This document shows, piece after piece, positions 13,516 through 13,837 of a DNA stretch of 13,837 bases; the first letter of the stretch is position 1, and every line of letters begins with the position of its first letter. Under the pieces are notes generated by a model that did not search any database, was not told the DNA's origin, and saw only the letters and a list, made by a program, of their open reading frames with translations. The DNA is from Bacilli bacterium. Lineage in GTDB: Bacteria > Bacillota_I > Bacilli_A > RFN20 > CAG-826. The stretch lies in assembly GCA_900767605.1 (NCBI GenBank), contig CAAFZT010000050.1, positions 1-13,837 of the forward strand, written 5' to 3'. The translations under genes and the position numbers were made by a program.

Positions 13516-13680
13516 TGTTTGTGACTGAGATGTAATTTAATTAGTTTCAACCTTGCGAAAACACATATACTAATTCGCGTCTCAACGTTGAAAGGCGCAT
13601 ACATTCTGTGCCTCAATGCACGTTGAAACCGTTGTGGAATTAACCTTAAGAAAATAACGCCTGTTCAAAAGCGTCTTTCC
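13516..13680. other. Region after fic up to the possible IS end
   Basis: Apart from the orphan rlmD tail, I see no gene. Short related motifs TTTCAAC, CAACGTTGAAA and CACGTTGAAA (about 13546-13628) form direct and inverted copies around the tail, as arm sites of a recombinase might. A weak ACGC/GCGT stem (13657-13675) follows the tail stop. No clear fic terminator was seen. Confidence 0.35.
13616..13657 (+). repeat. Second orphan rlmD 3'-end copy (attachment-site-like)
   Basis: The segment reads M-H-V-E-T-V-V-E-L-T-L-R-K and TAA. CACGTTGAAACCGTTGTG (13619-13636) matches 12099-12116 at 15 of 18 bases and again lacks any preceding methyltransferase gene. A core-like GTTGAGAC occurs in reverse orientation at about 13580-13587. 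It bounds unit 2, which carries fic. Confidence 0.62.
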
Positions 13681-13837
13681 TGCAATTTGCACCTTTTTGC
13701 AGGATGTTCGATATAGCAATTTACACCTTTTTGCAAAATCTGAGAGAGTATCGCGAATCTTGTGTAACCAGGATTCCTGCCTATATCAAATTACGCCCCC
13801 TTCTCCATGAATTCAACGATTTCCGACCACCCCCTCA
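13681..13837 (-). mobile_element. Possible terminal region of an IS21-like element (partial)
   Basis: GCAATTTGCACCTTTTTGCA (13682-13701) is repeated with one mismatch at 13716-13735, and a degenerate copy (AAATTACGCCCCCTT) lies at about 13788-13802. Multiple short repeats of this kind at one end are characteristic of IS21-family elements. The first repeat also forms the dyad CCTGCAA/TTGCAGG (13679-13703). A minus-strand frame enters at the window edge and ends at 13791-13793; its last residues are G-W-S-E-I-V-E-F-M-E-K-G-A, which I cannot assign with confidence to IstB. Confidence 0.35.
13735..13776 (+). repeat. Second copy of the fic-upstream repeat (left arm only)
   Basis: GAGAGTATCGCGA (13744-13756) and the following TCTTG-GTAAC-CAGGATTC match 12349-12392 with a few substitutions and small gaps. 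The right arm of the hairpin (TCGCGATA) is missing here, so this copy cannot fold as the first does. Confidence 0.75.

Noticed and set aside
13682..13735. CRISPR-like array from two GCAATTT-CACCTTTTTGCA repeats
   Set aside because: Only two near-identical units with a 14-nt gap and no cas genes; fits IS21-like terminal repeats better.

Overview
The window looks like a chromosomal piece of a mid-GC, low-complexity Bacillota genome (Bacilli/Erysipelotrichia-like; this is inferred from the CpoA-like glycosyltransferase, zinc-type L31, RlmD-type methyltransferase and strong GGAGG ribosome binding sites). UGA acts as a normal stop. No rRNA, tRNA or CRISPR array was seen.

Left part (1-9358) is mostly housekeeping. 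It opens with what looks like the right end of an IS3-family element (to about 92). Next come a minus-strand tldD-pmbA protease operon (2851 to 123, overlapping by ATGA), a divergent small MBL-fold hydrolase (2962-3564), rpmE for L31 with a promoter, leader hairpin and terminator (3684-4030), and two convergent GT4 glycosyltransferases whose stop codons overlap (4068-5072 + and 5069-6184 -). It ends with a metG-rlmD operon joined by a TAATG stop/start overlap (6303-9286) and a clean terminator (9330-9358).

Right part (9359-13837) is accessory and AT-richer. The rlmD 3' end appears to be an integration hot spot. The last 13-14 codons of an rlmD-like gene (HVETxV...stop) recur as orphan fragments at 12096-12140 and 13616-13657, so two tandem units follow rlmD. 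Unit 1 (about 9245-12098) holds a 337-bp ISL3-type MITE with perfect 24-bp ends and an 8-bp target duplication, a YhcG/DUF1016 PD-(D/E)xK nuclease gene overlapping an XRE regulator gene, and a truncated ATP-binding/winged-helix regulator remnant with a 3 x 12-bp in-frame repeat. Unit 2 (about 12099-13618) holds one autoinhibited Fic AMP-transferase with its own promoter behind a strong hairpin. No recombinase gene is visible in either unit, so they look like decayed or trans-mobilised islands (CIME-like). Inverted fragments of the other half of the rlmD site lie at 9411-9430 and 9471-9488. The window closes in what may be the end of an IS21-like element.

The most interesting signals are the tandem rlmD-tail units with single defence/toxin-like cargoes, the nuclease-XRE pair with toxin-antitoxin-like layout, and two glycosyltransferase genes whose promoters predict leaderless mRNAs.
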